In this document: positions 44,516-52,075 of the stretch, in pieces | Numbering within the stretch: the first letter of the stretch is position 1 | Layout of the letters: each line of letters opens with the position of its first letter | Source: Candidatus Hydrogenedentota bacterium | GTDB taxonomy: Bacteria > Hydrogenedentota > Hydrogenedentia > Hydrogenedentales > JAEUWI01 | Direction: 5' to 3' | DNA length: 64,000 nucleotides | NCBI GenBank assembly: GCA_016791475.1 | Contig: JAEUWI010000027.1 | Coordinates: forward strand, 1-64,000 | The notes under the pieces: model-generated | Database searches by the model: none | Seen by the model: only the letters and a program-made list of their open reading frames with translations | What the model was told of the DNA's origin: nothing | Program-made: the position numbers and the translations under genes

Positions 44516-44860
44516 GGGGGACTTCCCACAGATGAACGCGGATGGACATCGGGAAGAAGAATAGCCAGCGTGTGTCGAGGTAAGGCAAAGGATTCGCCAG
44601 AATGTGCCTATCGATTCCTTGGCGATCAACGAAGAAAGAATGCTGATCACGGAATACACAGAGGCACGAAGAATGAAATCCGATGGCGTAGAGCAAGAGC
44701 GTCCTTCTCGAAACCAGCCGTACCGTGATGCGCTCCGTTCCTTCGTATCTCTGTGTTTGGAATAATTGTGTGCGGCCTGGGGCTGCTCCAAGTGAATCTG
44801 TGTTTAACCGTGGGAAGCCATTCCTTTGAATTGCCCGCAGCACAACGGAGAATAGATGCC
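44516..44860. other. Gene-poor gap with dispersed inverted motif
   Basis: The 345 bases between the two sulfatase genes hold no gene I can support. ACACAGAGGCACGAAG (44656-44671) and CTTCGTATCTCTGTGT (44741-44756) form an inverted repeat with two mismatches and a 69-base spacer. Further out, ACAGAT-containing phrases near 44528 and ATCTGTGT near 44795 continue the symmetry. Such phrases recall short repeats dispersed in other environmental bacterial genomes. It may be a miniature repeat element. Confidence 0.4.
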
Positions 44861-46314
44861 GTGAAACGAATTCCCATTATAGCCGCGGTCCTGATCAATG
44901 CACTGGGAATGCTGTTTCCTTTCGCTTCTATCGCCGTACCCGCGCGGCCCAACATCCTCTTTATTATGACGGACGATCAGGGCCCCTGGGCCTGGGGCGG
45001 GGGCGGGGGCGGGCACCCCGATGCGCGCACGCCCAATCTGGATCGGCTCAGGGCCGAAGGCGCGCATCTGGCGAACTACATTGTCACCACGCCCGTGTGC
45101 AGTCCCGCACGGGCGAGCATGCTTACCAGCCGCTACGGGACGGAGCTTGGCATCACCGATTATCTTGCGGAGAGCGATCCACCGGTTAAGGGACTCGATC
45201 CCGCGTTGCCCGCCTGGCCCAGGTGCTCCGCGACGCGGGCTACCGCACGGCCCACATCGGCAAGTGGCATGTGGGCGCGCGGGATGAGTCGCACCCGCGG
45301 GTCTTCGGCTACGACTACTTCGCGGGCTGGCGCCACGGCGCCATGGTGTCAAAAGACCCCGTAGTGGAATTTCCCGACGGCGAGCGCAAGGTTGAGGGCT
45401 TCAGTTCCGATATCGTCACCGACATCGCGCTGGACTTCATGGCGAGAGAGGACAACAGGCCCTTCCTGATATCCCTCCACTTCTGGGCGCCCCACGCCAA
45501 CGCGAACAAGAATGAAGACGGCGATCGCACGTGGATGCCCCTGCATGACGAGGATTGGAACTTGTTCAAGGACCTCAAGCCTACGCTGCCCGAGCCGCGT
45601 CACCCCGATCTCGATGTGCCGCGTGCGGAGCGCATGACCCGGGAGTATCTGGCCAGTGTACATAGCGTGGATAGAAATCTGGGTCGAATTCTGGGGGCGC
45701 TCGATAAGCAGGGGCTTGCCGACAACACGCTCATCGTGTTTACTTCCGACCACGGTTACAACCTGGCTCACCACGGGATCTGGCACAAGGGCAATGGCTG
45801 GTGGCTGTTAAAAGACAAGCAGAGCACACGGACCAATTTGTGGGATACCTCCGTGCGCGCACCGGCCATTCTGCGCTGGCCTGCGGGCATTGCTCCGGGC
45901 ACGACGGTGACACGCACGACCTCAAACCTCGACTGGTTTCCAAGCCTGTTGTCCCTGGCGGGCGTGAGTATGCCCGAAGGTAGTCTCCTGCGCGGACAGG
46001 ACTTTGCGCCGCTCCTGAAGGGGGAGTTCCCCCCTTGGCGCGATGATTTTTTCATCCAGTATGACCAGCGCGAGAACAACGAGGGCGCGGGCAACCTGCG
46101 GGGATATCGCACCCCGGACTGGAAACTCATCCGCGACTTTCGCAACACCGGCAGGGACGAACTCTACCACCTCGCGACGGATCCAGGGGAATTGAACAAC
46201 CTGATTGGCTCCCAGGATCCGGAAGTGAGGTCGGCGCTGGCTTCGCTGCAGATCTCGCTCGAAGCCTCCATGGCCGCCATCGGTGACGGGGCGGGTCTGG
46301 CGTCAGGGGAGTAG
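44861..46314 (+). pseudogene. Secreted sulfatase interrupted by a one-base frameshift
   Basis: The GTG at 44861 (GGAG at 44847-44850) starts a signal peptide followed by 'RPNILFIMTDDQG' and the canonical formylglycine motif CSPAR. Near 45205-45216 the frame breaks: the first frame turns into an unrelated Arg/Ala-rich tail ending at 45364. The next frame carries on with 'LAQVLRDAGYRTAHIGKWHVG' and the rest of the enzyme to 46314 ('FLISLHFWAPHANANK', 'LIVFTSDHGYNLAHHGIWHKG', 'DELYHLATDPGELNNL'). Restoring one base gives a full sulfatase of about 484 residues. It is either a recent mutation or an assembly error; both halves keep every family motif, which favours error or very recent loss. Confidence 0.75.
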
Positions 46315-46323
46315 GGCAGGGCA

Positions 46324-46351
46324 CGGCATTTCTGCCGGATTTTGCTTTTTT
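46324..46351 (+). terminator. Possible weak intrinsic terminator after the second sulfatase
   Basis: A 5-bp stem CGGCA (46324-46328) and TGCCG (46333-46337) with a 4-base loop is followed by a T-rich stretch ending in six T (46346-46351). It lies 10 bases after the sulfatase stop. The short stem and the 8-base gap before the T run make it a weak candidate. Confidence 0.4.
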
Positions 46352-46412
46352 CGCGGGGGGTGTGTAAAATTCCCCACTGAGTCCCGTCCCCTTTTTCGTC
46401 CAGGTCACTGTG

Positions 46413-46856
46413 ATGCGCCACTATTTTTCCGCCACACCCGCAAGTCTACAGCGTCGCTCGCGCACGTTCTGGGTTGCTTCGTGGCTGCTGGTGGTGCTCT
46501 ATCTGGTGGCATCCGGTCGCGCTTTTATCCCCGGGATCTGCGCCACCCAGCGGGCGCTCGATGCCCAGTGCGCCGCGGCGTCGAGTGGAACGAGCATGCA
46601 TGCGATCCGCGCCTGTTGCGCGATGCCACCCGCGAAGGATGGAGAATCCGACGCCCCGGTCGCACCCGGAGATTCCGGCTGCGCCCTCTGCAAGCTCGTC
46701 AGCAGCGTGGCGCCGCTGGCGGCTACGGTACACGTCCCGGTTCCGCCGGAGCCGAAGTTCACCCCGCCCCAGACGCGATCCGCGCAACTCGACAGTGCGT
46801 TGGTCGATAGTATCTTCCAAACCCGGGCGCCCCCCCTTTCCACACACTTCGCTTAA
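46413..46856 (+). CDS. Small Cys-rich membrane-anchored protein (DUF2946-like)
   Basis: A 147-residue protein with one N-terminal hydrophobic helix (about 19-36, FWVASWLLVVLYLVASG) after a basic stretch. The exported part has a Cys pair (ACCAMPP) and, after an acidic linker, a C-x2-C motif (SGCALCKL). This arrangement resembles small DUF2946-type proteins that often lie near copper genes. The end is Pro-rich. An in-frame GTG at 46410 is the alternative start. Two metal-site proteins (a heavy-metal-binding domain fusion and a YHS lipoprotein) lie 3-4 kb downstream, so a metal-related role is possible. Confidence 0.6.
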   Translation: MRHYFSATPASLQRRSRTFWVASWLLVVLYLVASGRAFIPGICATQRALDAQCAAASSGTSMHAIRACCAMPPAKDGESDAPVAPGDSGCALCKLVSSVAPLAATVHVPVPPEPKFTPPQTRSAQLDSALVDSIFQTRAPPLSTHFA

Positions 46857-47030
46857 GATCACCCCAGTTTCTAAACGCTAGAAGTGTGTCGAAACGCGGC
46901 ACTCGCATGTCTGTACCCGCATCAGGCGGGAGATGGCCCCGGACACCACCCCGTTCCTTGGACGCCACGTTCATTGCACGAGTCCGGCCCTGCGATAGCC
47001 GCCTTTCCAAGTCTTGAAAGGACGATCCCC

Positions 47031-48002
47031 ATGCCCAAGAAGGGTTTTACACTCATTGAACTTCTCGTAGTCATCGCCATTATCGGTATTCTCGCCGCGA
47101 TACTGCTGCCCGCCCTGGCTCGCGCCCGGGAAGCCGCGCGCCGGGCAAGCTGCCAGAATAATCTGAAGCAGTTTGGCCTCACCGTGAAAATGTACGCCAA
47201 TGAGAGCAAGGGCCAGACCTTCCCGCGCCTGGCGCCCTATGCCAATTCCAGCGGCGTTTCCATCTTTGCCGCACCCGACGCCGCCCAGATCTACCCGGAA
47301 TACTTGACCGACTTGAATATCGGCAAGTGCCCCTCCGATTCCGGCGCCGACGCCGAGGGCATGATGGTGGGCAGCCGCTTGCCGGTGGGCGCGGTGGAAG
47401 ATCACATCGAGGCGGCCGTTGCCAACAATGACGAGGCCAGCGCGGACTATTTCCGTTCCGCGGCACTCGGTCGTTCCTATTTTTACTGTGGTTTCGCCAT
47501 GACCAACGTGAACGAGTTCTATGGCATGTTCAACAGCACCGGAACGTCCGCGGCCTCGGGTCCCGTAATTCCGGCGGGAACCCTGTTGGGGCTGGATGTG
47601 GTCAACGCGGCCATCACGCCCAAAGACTGGGACAACGATCTCACGGTTTCGACCAAGATCGTCTGGATGCCCCTGCTCGGAACGGGCTTCGCCAATTCCA
47701 ACCGGGCCACGCGGATTCGTGAGGGCGTCGAGCGCTTTGCGATTACCGACATCAACAATCCCGGTGCAAGCGCGATGGCCCAGAGCACCATCACCGTCAT
47801 GTTCGACACCTACGGGAATCCGGCCGACAACAGCGTTGTCGTGGGCGGACTGGCGTACAACCACGTGCCAGGCGGGTGCAATGTGCTCTACATGGACGGC
47901 CACGTCGAGTTCGTGCGTTATAACACGGAATTCCCCGTGGTGGACGATGACGAGAACACCTATCTCTACCCGAAAATGATCGGACACTACGGCCTCCAGT
48001 AG
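47031..48002 (+). CDS. DUF1559 pseudopilin-like protein, first of a tandem pair
   Basis: A 323-residue protein with a type IV prepilin leader: '[47 protein letters not shown]'. Cleavage would fall after Gly5, leaving Phe as the first residue. The C-terminus has the H-x9-DG signature of the family ('[19 protein letters not shown]'). DUF1559 proteins are numerous in planctomycete-like genomes and probably assemble through a type II secretion or pilus-like machine; their cargo or role is unknown. AAAGGA precedes the ATG. The following gene is a paralogue whose first 50 residues are nearly the same. Confidence 0.9.
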   Translation: MPKKGFTLIELLVVIAIIGILAAILLPALARAREAARRASCQNNLKQFGLTVKMYANESKGQTFPRLAPYANSSGVSIFAAPDAAQIYPEYLTDLNIGKCPSDSGADAEGMMVGSRLPVGAVEDHIEAAVANNDEASADYFRSAALGRSYFYCGFAMTNVNEFYGMFNSTGTSAASGPVIPAGTLLGLDVVNAAITPKDWDNDLTVSTKIVWMPLLGTGFANSNRATRIREGVERFAITDINNPGASAMAQSTITVMFDTYGNPADNSVVVGGLAYNHVPGGCNVLYMDGHVEFVRYNTEFPVVDDDENTYLYPKMIGHYGLQ

Positions 48003-48036
48003 GCATCGTTTCTTCCTGATTATCAGCGCCGTGCGT

Positions 48037-48060
48037 GGGCGCGCCTTTGTGGGCGCGCCC
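48037..48060. terminator. GC-rich hairpin without T tract after the first pseudopilin gene
   Basis: GGGCGCGCC (48037-48045) pairs with GGCGCGCCC (48052-48060) around a six-base loop. It lies 35 bases after the pseudopilin stop and about 90 bases before the next start. No T run follows, so it is a termination or stability element by position only. Confidence 0.4.
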
Positions 48061-48148
48061 CGAACGCGGTCGCCTGCCAACCCACACCCACATTGCGGGA
48101 ACGCCGGCGCAGGATAGAACTGTGCCGCCCCGTTGGAGATTCCTTGTC

Positions 48149-49117
48149 ATGAAACAGAATCGTGGATTTACCTTGATTGAACTGCTGGTGGTTATTGCCA
48201 TTATCGGTATTCTCGCCGCCATCCTGCTGCCCGCGCTGGCGCGCGCCCGAGAGGCGGCCCGCCGCGCGAGCTGCCAGAACAATCTGAAGCAGCTAGGCCT
48301 GGCCATGAAAATGTACGCCAACGAAAGTGCGGGAAATCATTTTCCGCCGATGGAGTTCAACATCGACAACGTCGTGGATTGCGACGACGTGAATTATCCC
48401 GCAATCATGCCCTTTCCTTATTTCTACTCCTCGATGCGGATGGAGCGCATCTATCCCGAGTATCTGAACGATCCCAAGACGCTGATTTGTCCCTCCAGCT
48501 CAACCGCCAGTGTCGACCAGTTCAAGAGCAAGGTCACCGGTCAGGATACCTTCTTCCGTAAGTGCAGCGACACCAAGCAGGGTGTCCATGTTCTGGACGA
48601 CAGCTATCACTACTACGGCTACGTGCTCGACAAACTGGAGAACCTGCCCGACAACGTGACGGATGCTTCCGCGCTGCTCTTCCTGCCGCCACCGGCGATA
48701 GCACCCAAGCAGTTGATGGCCCTCGTCTCCGATATATCCTTCGGTCTTATCGGCGGCCCCAGCTATGACGAAGAATACGCCATGTCGGATAAGGACTGGG
48801 TCCTCTCCGCTACCGGACTGCTGATGTCCAGTTGCACCGGCCCCTGCGGTACCGCGTCGACGAATACGCTCTCAAAGTTGCGCGAAGGCGTTGAGCGTTT
48901 CCTCATCACGGACATCAACAACCCCGGCGGCTCCGCAAAGGCCCAGAGTGAGATTTTCGTGTTGTGGGACAAGGTCTCCGCCAAGCCCAAGGCCTTCAAT
49001 CACGTTCCCGGCGGATCCAACGTGCTCTATATGGACGGTCACGTTTCGTTCATCAAACTCAACGACAAAGCGCCGGTCAACGGACCCACTTCCGTGTTTA
49101 CGGGCGCCTTTGACTGA
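48149..49117 (+). CDS. DUF1559 pseudopilin-like protein, second of a tandem pair
   Basis: A 322-residue paralogue of the preceding gene. The leader is [19 protein letters not shown], with the same following helix, and the H-x9-DG element reads '[19 protein letters not shown]'. The middle region differs strongly between the two, with several Cys ([22 protein letters not shown]). This suggests a shared anchor with different exposed surfaces. The start at 48149 has GGAG at 48134-48137; the longer frame from 48035 crosses the hairpin and is not used. A tandem duplication followed by divergence is the simplest origin. Confidence 0.9.
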   Translation: MKQNRGFTLIELLVVIAIIGILAAILLPALARAREAARRASCQNNLKQLGLAMKMYANESAGNHFPPMEFNIDNVVDCDDVNYPAIMPFPYFYSSMRMERIYPEYLNDPKTLICPSSSTASVDQFKSKVTGQDTFFRKCSDTKQGVHVLDDSYHYYGYVLDKLENLPDNVTDASALLFLPPPAIAPKQLMALVSDISFGLIGGPSYDEEYAMSDKDWVLSATGLLMSSCTGPCGTASTNTLSKLREGVERFLITDINNPGGSAKAQSEIFVLWDKVSAKPKAFNHVPGGSNVLYMDGHVSFIKLNDKAPVNGPTSVFTGAFD

Positions 49118-49124
49118 TTCCGGC

Positions 49125-49155
49125 CGGCGCGGCGGATCCGGGATCCGCCGCGCCG
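49125..49155. terminator. Near-perfect GC palindrome after the second pseudopilin gene
   Basis: Bases 49125-49138 (CGGCGCGGCGGATC) are the reverse complement of 49142-49155 across a three-base centre. The 14-bp stem is one of the strongest in the window. It begins seven bases after the pseudopilin stop and lies 33 bases before the next ATG. No T tract follows. Confidence 0.5.
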
Positions 49156-49187
49156 CCGCAACGCGTGGAAACGCGGGAGCTTTCAGC

Positions 49188-50546
49188 ATGATCACGAGAA
49201 AATGTATCCACACGGCGTGCGCGGCCCTGGCGCTGCTGACGACCGCTCTGGCGTCGGCCGCCCCGGTCATGGTCGACTTTGCCGCCGCCCTCAAGGGGGT
49301 CAATTTCGATCCCGTCACGGTCGATGGCAACAAAGACAAATCCTCAGCGGGCAATGGCATGCTGGATGCCGCCGAAATGGCGCTGGTGTCCGCCGTGCTC
49401 GCCGACGACAAGATCGACTTCGGCGACAAGGGTGGTGCGAGCCACGCCGCCGTTCGGGCCGCTTATGACCAGTGCCTGGCTTCCGCCACGAAGGACCTCA
49501 CCCTGTTGCAGAAGGCCTATCCCACCGCGCCCACCATGGTGGTGGGCTACGTCCTGATTGGGACCCAGGGTTCCTTTGATGCGATTGCGTCCATGTGCGC
49601 CGCCTTCGCCAGCCCCCTCAAGGGCGACTACAGCCTCGCCTTGAAACTCGGCGGCGCGCTGGGTCCCGATGGCGACGCCGACGGCGACGGCGCCACCAAC
49701 CGCGAGGAGTACGGCGCGACTATCGCCGGCGGAACGGCGGCCTATGTGGCCGCGGCGCTGGATCCCGGGGTGCTGCCCGCGGCGGATGCTCCCCACGAGA
49801 TCTTCTGGTGTCCCATGCGGGGCAATCCCTGCGCGCTGAGAGACTATGCAGGCGCGGGCTCCTGCGACGATTGCGGCATGGCCCTGATAACGAAGTCGGC
49901 CTATGAGCAGCAAGCCAAAGAGCGCGAGAAGAACCAGAAGACCGTCGGGATACTGCTCTACGAGGGTTTTGAGGTACTGGACGTCTACGGCCCCATCGAG
50001 ATGTGGGGTTATGTGAAAGAATTCAAGGTGGTTACCGTCGCGCGAAAGGCCGGTCCCGTCCGCTCCACCCAGGGTGTCGAAACCGTCGCCCAATATGGCT
50101 TCGATGACTGTCCGCCACTACAGATCCTCATGGTGCCCGGTGGACTCGGCACCTTGATCGCCCTGGACGACAACGAACTGCTGGATTTCCTGCGCGCCCG
50201 ACACACCGAATCCGAAATCACGACTTCCGTGTGCTCGGGCTCGGTCCTTCTGGCCCGCGCCGGCATACTCGACGGCCACAAGGCCACCTCGAACAAATTG
50301 TTCTTCGACCGCGCGGTGGCCCAGAGCAGCAAAGTCGATTGGATACGCGAAGCCCGCTGGGTGGATGACGGCAAGGTGATCACGTCCTCCGGCGTGTCCG
50401 CGGGCATGGACATGGCCCTGCACCTCGTGCGCCGTCTCTACGGAGAGGCTCGCGCCCAGCAGATCGCATTGGGTGCGGAGTATATCTGGAACGAGGACGC
50501 TTCCAACGATCCCTTCGCGCGAAGCGCGCACCCCGTACCCCATTAG
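49188..50546 (+). CDS. Exported fusion: EF-hand-like segment, heavy-metal-binding domain and DJ-1/PfpI domain
   Basis: A 452-residue protein with a signal peptide (MITRKCIHTACAALALLTTALASAA). Residues about 160-180 contain 'DGDADGDGATNREEYG', a calcium-loop-like element. Residues about 203-235 form a small heavy-metal-binding domain with CPM and CGM motifs ('FWCPMRG' and 'SCDDCGMALI'), as found near copper transporters. Residues about 251-440 are a DJ-1/PfpI domain: 'TVGILLYEGFEVLDVYGPIEMW' and the nucleophile Cys349 in SVCSGSVLLARAG. This branch resembles isonitrile hydratase or AraC-associated DJ-1 proteins. Export and fusion to a metal domain are unusual. GGGAG at 49175-49179 supports the start. 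The next gene also encodes a metal-site protein. Confidence 0.83.
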   Translation: MITRKCIHTACAALALLTTALASAAPVMVDFAAALKGVNFDPVTVDGNKDKSSAGNGMLDAAEMALVSAVLADDKIDFGDKGGASHAAVRAAYDQCLASATKDLTLLQKAYPTAPTMVVGYVLIGTQGSFDAIASMCAAFASPLKGDYSLALKLGGALGPDGDADGDGATNREEYGATIAGGTAAYVAAALDPGVLPAADAPHEIFWCPMRGNPCALRDYAGAGSCDDCGMALITKSAYEQQAKEREKNQKTVGILLYEGFEVLDVYGPIEMWGYVKEFKVVTVARKAGPVRSTQGVETVAQYGFDDCPPLQILMVPGGLGTLIALDDNELLDFLRARHTESEITTSVCSGSVLLARAGILDGHKATSNKLFFDRAVAQSSKVDWIREARWVDDGKVITSSGVSAGMDMALHLVRRLYGEARAQQIALGAEYIWNEDASNDPFARSAHPVPH

Positions 50547-50598
50547 TCGCCATACGGTCCATCCGGACCGCCTCATATCTCATGAAAAGGAGTACATC

Positions 50599-50964
50599 AT
50601 GAACAGAAGAACCACACTTGCCGCGCTCGTTGTCGTATGCCTCGCGAGTGGCTGCAACACCGAGAACCAGGCAAAAGAGACACCCGTGCCCCCAGCGGCC
50701 AAGACCGCGCCCGCCCCGGAGGCTCCCGCGGCTCCCGAAGCTCCCGAAGCTCCCGAATCGCCCGCGATCGATATCAGCACCCTGGCCATGAAGCTGGACC
50801 CCGTCTGCAAGATGAGCCTGGAGGAGTATCCCGCCGCTTCCACCGCCGAGCATGGGGGCAAGACCTACGGCTTTTGTTCCGATTTCTGCAAGCGCAAATT
50901 TGTCGAGTCCCCGGAGGCTATCCTGGCGCGATTTGCCGAACCGGCTGGCGACGTGAAGCCCTGA
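50599..50964 (+). CDS. YHS-domain lipoprotein
   Basis: A 121-residue lipoprotein with lipobox LASGC (Cys19). A Pro/Ala/Glu-rich linker with repeated EAP units (about 28-58) leads to a YHS domain: 'LDPVCKMSLEEYPAASTAEHGGKTYGFCSDFCKRKF', with Cys in the DPVCKM position and two more in FCSDFC. YHS domains bind metals such as copper or iron and occur in metal-handling proteins. AAAAGGAG immediately before the ATG gives a strong ribosome binding site. It follows the DJ-1 fusion by 52 bases, so the two may work together in the envelope. Confidence 0.87.
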   Translation: MNRRTTLAALVVVCLASGCNTENQAKETPVPPAAKTAPAPEAPAAPEAPEAPESPAIDISTLAMKLDPVCKMSLEEYPAASTAEHGGKTYGFCSDFCKRKFVESPEAILARFAEPAGDVKP

Positions 50965-51051
50965 TCCCCTCAAATCGACGAAAATGAGTCTGCCGTCGCA
51001 CCCGGCTTCATTTGCGTTGACTGGTGTGCGGACTTCTGCCACCATACGAGG

Positions 51052-51081
51052 CGGGCCGCCCGATCGCACCCGGGCGGCCCG
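51052..51081. terminator. GC-rich hairpin after the YHS lipoprotein gene
   Basis: CGGGCCGCCCG (51052-51062) pairs perfectly with CGGGCGGCCCG (51071-51081) across an eight-base loop. It lies about 90 bases after the YHS stop and 30 bases before the deacetylase ATG. It lacks a T tract. It could also affect translation of the next gene. Confidence 0.45.
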
Positions 51082-51111
51082 TCTCTGGATCAACCGAAGG
51101 AGCCCCGCATC

Positions 51112-52026
51112 ATGAGACCGTATCTGCTCATTCTCGTCACCCTGTTTGTTGCGGTTCCCGCCCTCGCGGAACCCACCTATGGCGAACGGCTCGGGTGGAA
51201 GGCCGAGGATCGCGTCGTCATCATCCATTGCGACGATGTGGGCATGTCCTACGCCAACAACGAAGGCGCGCGCGAGGCCCTGGCCTATGGCCTCGTGACC
51301 TCCGTCAGCGTGATGATGCCCTGCCCCTGGGTGCCCGGCTGGCTCGCGTACACCAAAGAACACCCCGATGTGGATTCCGGTCTGCACCTCACGCTGACCT
51401 CGGAGTACGATCACTATCGCTGGACGCCCCTGGCGGGTAAGAACCAGGTCCCTGGATTAACGGACATCATGGGTTGCCTGCACGACGGCGTGAAGGATGT
51501 GGAGGAGAAGGCCACGCCGGATGAGTTTGAGCTGGAAATCCGCGCCCAGATCGATCGCGCCAGAACCATGGGCCTGCCGGTGACCCACATGGACTCCCAT
51601 ATGGGTACCTGCTTCCGTCCCAAATTCGTGGATCGCTACGTGAAAGTGGCCATCGAAGAGCAAATCCCGATTCTGATGGCGCCGCGCGCGGGCGAATTCG
51701 CGGAGAAGACCTGGGAGGGCGGCCTGCCGGTCCTCGACCACATCCACACCGACAGCTACAACTGGAAGACCACCGATATTGACGAGAAAGTGGGGCTCTA
51801 CGTGGATGCCATCCGCAACCTGAAGCCCGGCATTACCTACATGATCATCCACTGCACCAAGCCCGATGGCATGATCGGCATCATCAACGGCAACCGGGAT
51901 TTCCTCTACGGCGACTACCAGGCCATGATCGACCCGCGCACAAAGAAGGCCATCGAGGAAGAGGGGATCATTCTGACCACCTGGAAAGAGCTGAAAGCGC
52001 GACGGGATAAAGTGGGCAAGGAGTAG
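51112..52026 (+). CDS. YdjC/ChbG-family carbohydrate deacetylase, exported
   Basis: A 304-residue protein with a signal peptide (residues 1-18, ending ALAEP). The YdjC fold shows 'VVIIHCDDVGMSYANNEGAREAL', where the Asp pair and a His bind a divalent metal, then 'SGLHLTLTSEY' and 'VTHMDSHMGTCF', with the further metal and catalytic His residues. Family members such as ChbG remove N-acetyl groups from chito-oligosaccharides. Export would place this enzyme in the periplasm, acting on imported or cell-wall glycans. AAGGAG at 51097-51102 supports the ATG. The neighbouring PSCyt and DUF1501 genes are a separate unit. Confidence 0.87.
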   Translation: MRPYLLILVTLFVAVPALAEPTYGERLGWKAEDRVVIIHCDDVGMSYANNEGAREALAYGLVTSVSVMMPCPWVPGWLAYTKEHPDVDSGLHLTLTSEYDHYRWTPLAGKNQVPGLTDIMGCLHDGVKDVEEKATPDEFELEIRAQIDRARTMGLPVTHMDSHMGTCFRPKFVDRYVKVAIEEQIPILMAPRAGEFAEKTWEGGLPVLDHIHTDSYNWKTTDIDEKVGLYVDAIRNLKPGITYMIIHCTKPDGMIGIINGNRDFLYGDYQAMIDPRTKKAIEEEGIILTTWKELKARRDKVGKE

Positions 52027-52075
52027 GGCAGACACCCGGTTTTCGCCCGCGCAGCACATACAGTATCATGGAGCA

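Noticed and set aside
45223-46314. Separate gene starting at GTG 45223
   Set aside because: It has no ribosome binding site, begins inside the sulfatase fold, and lines up directly with the truncated upstream frame, so one frameshifted gene is simpler.
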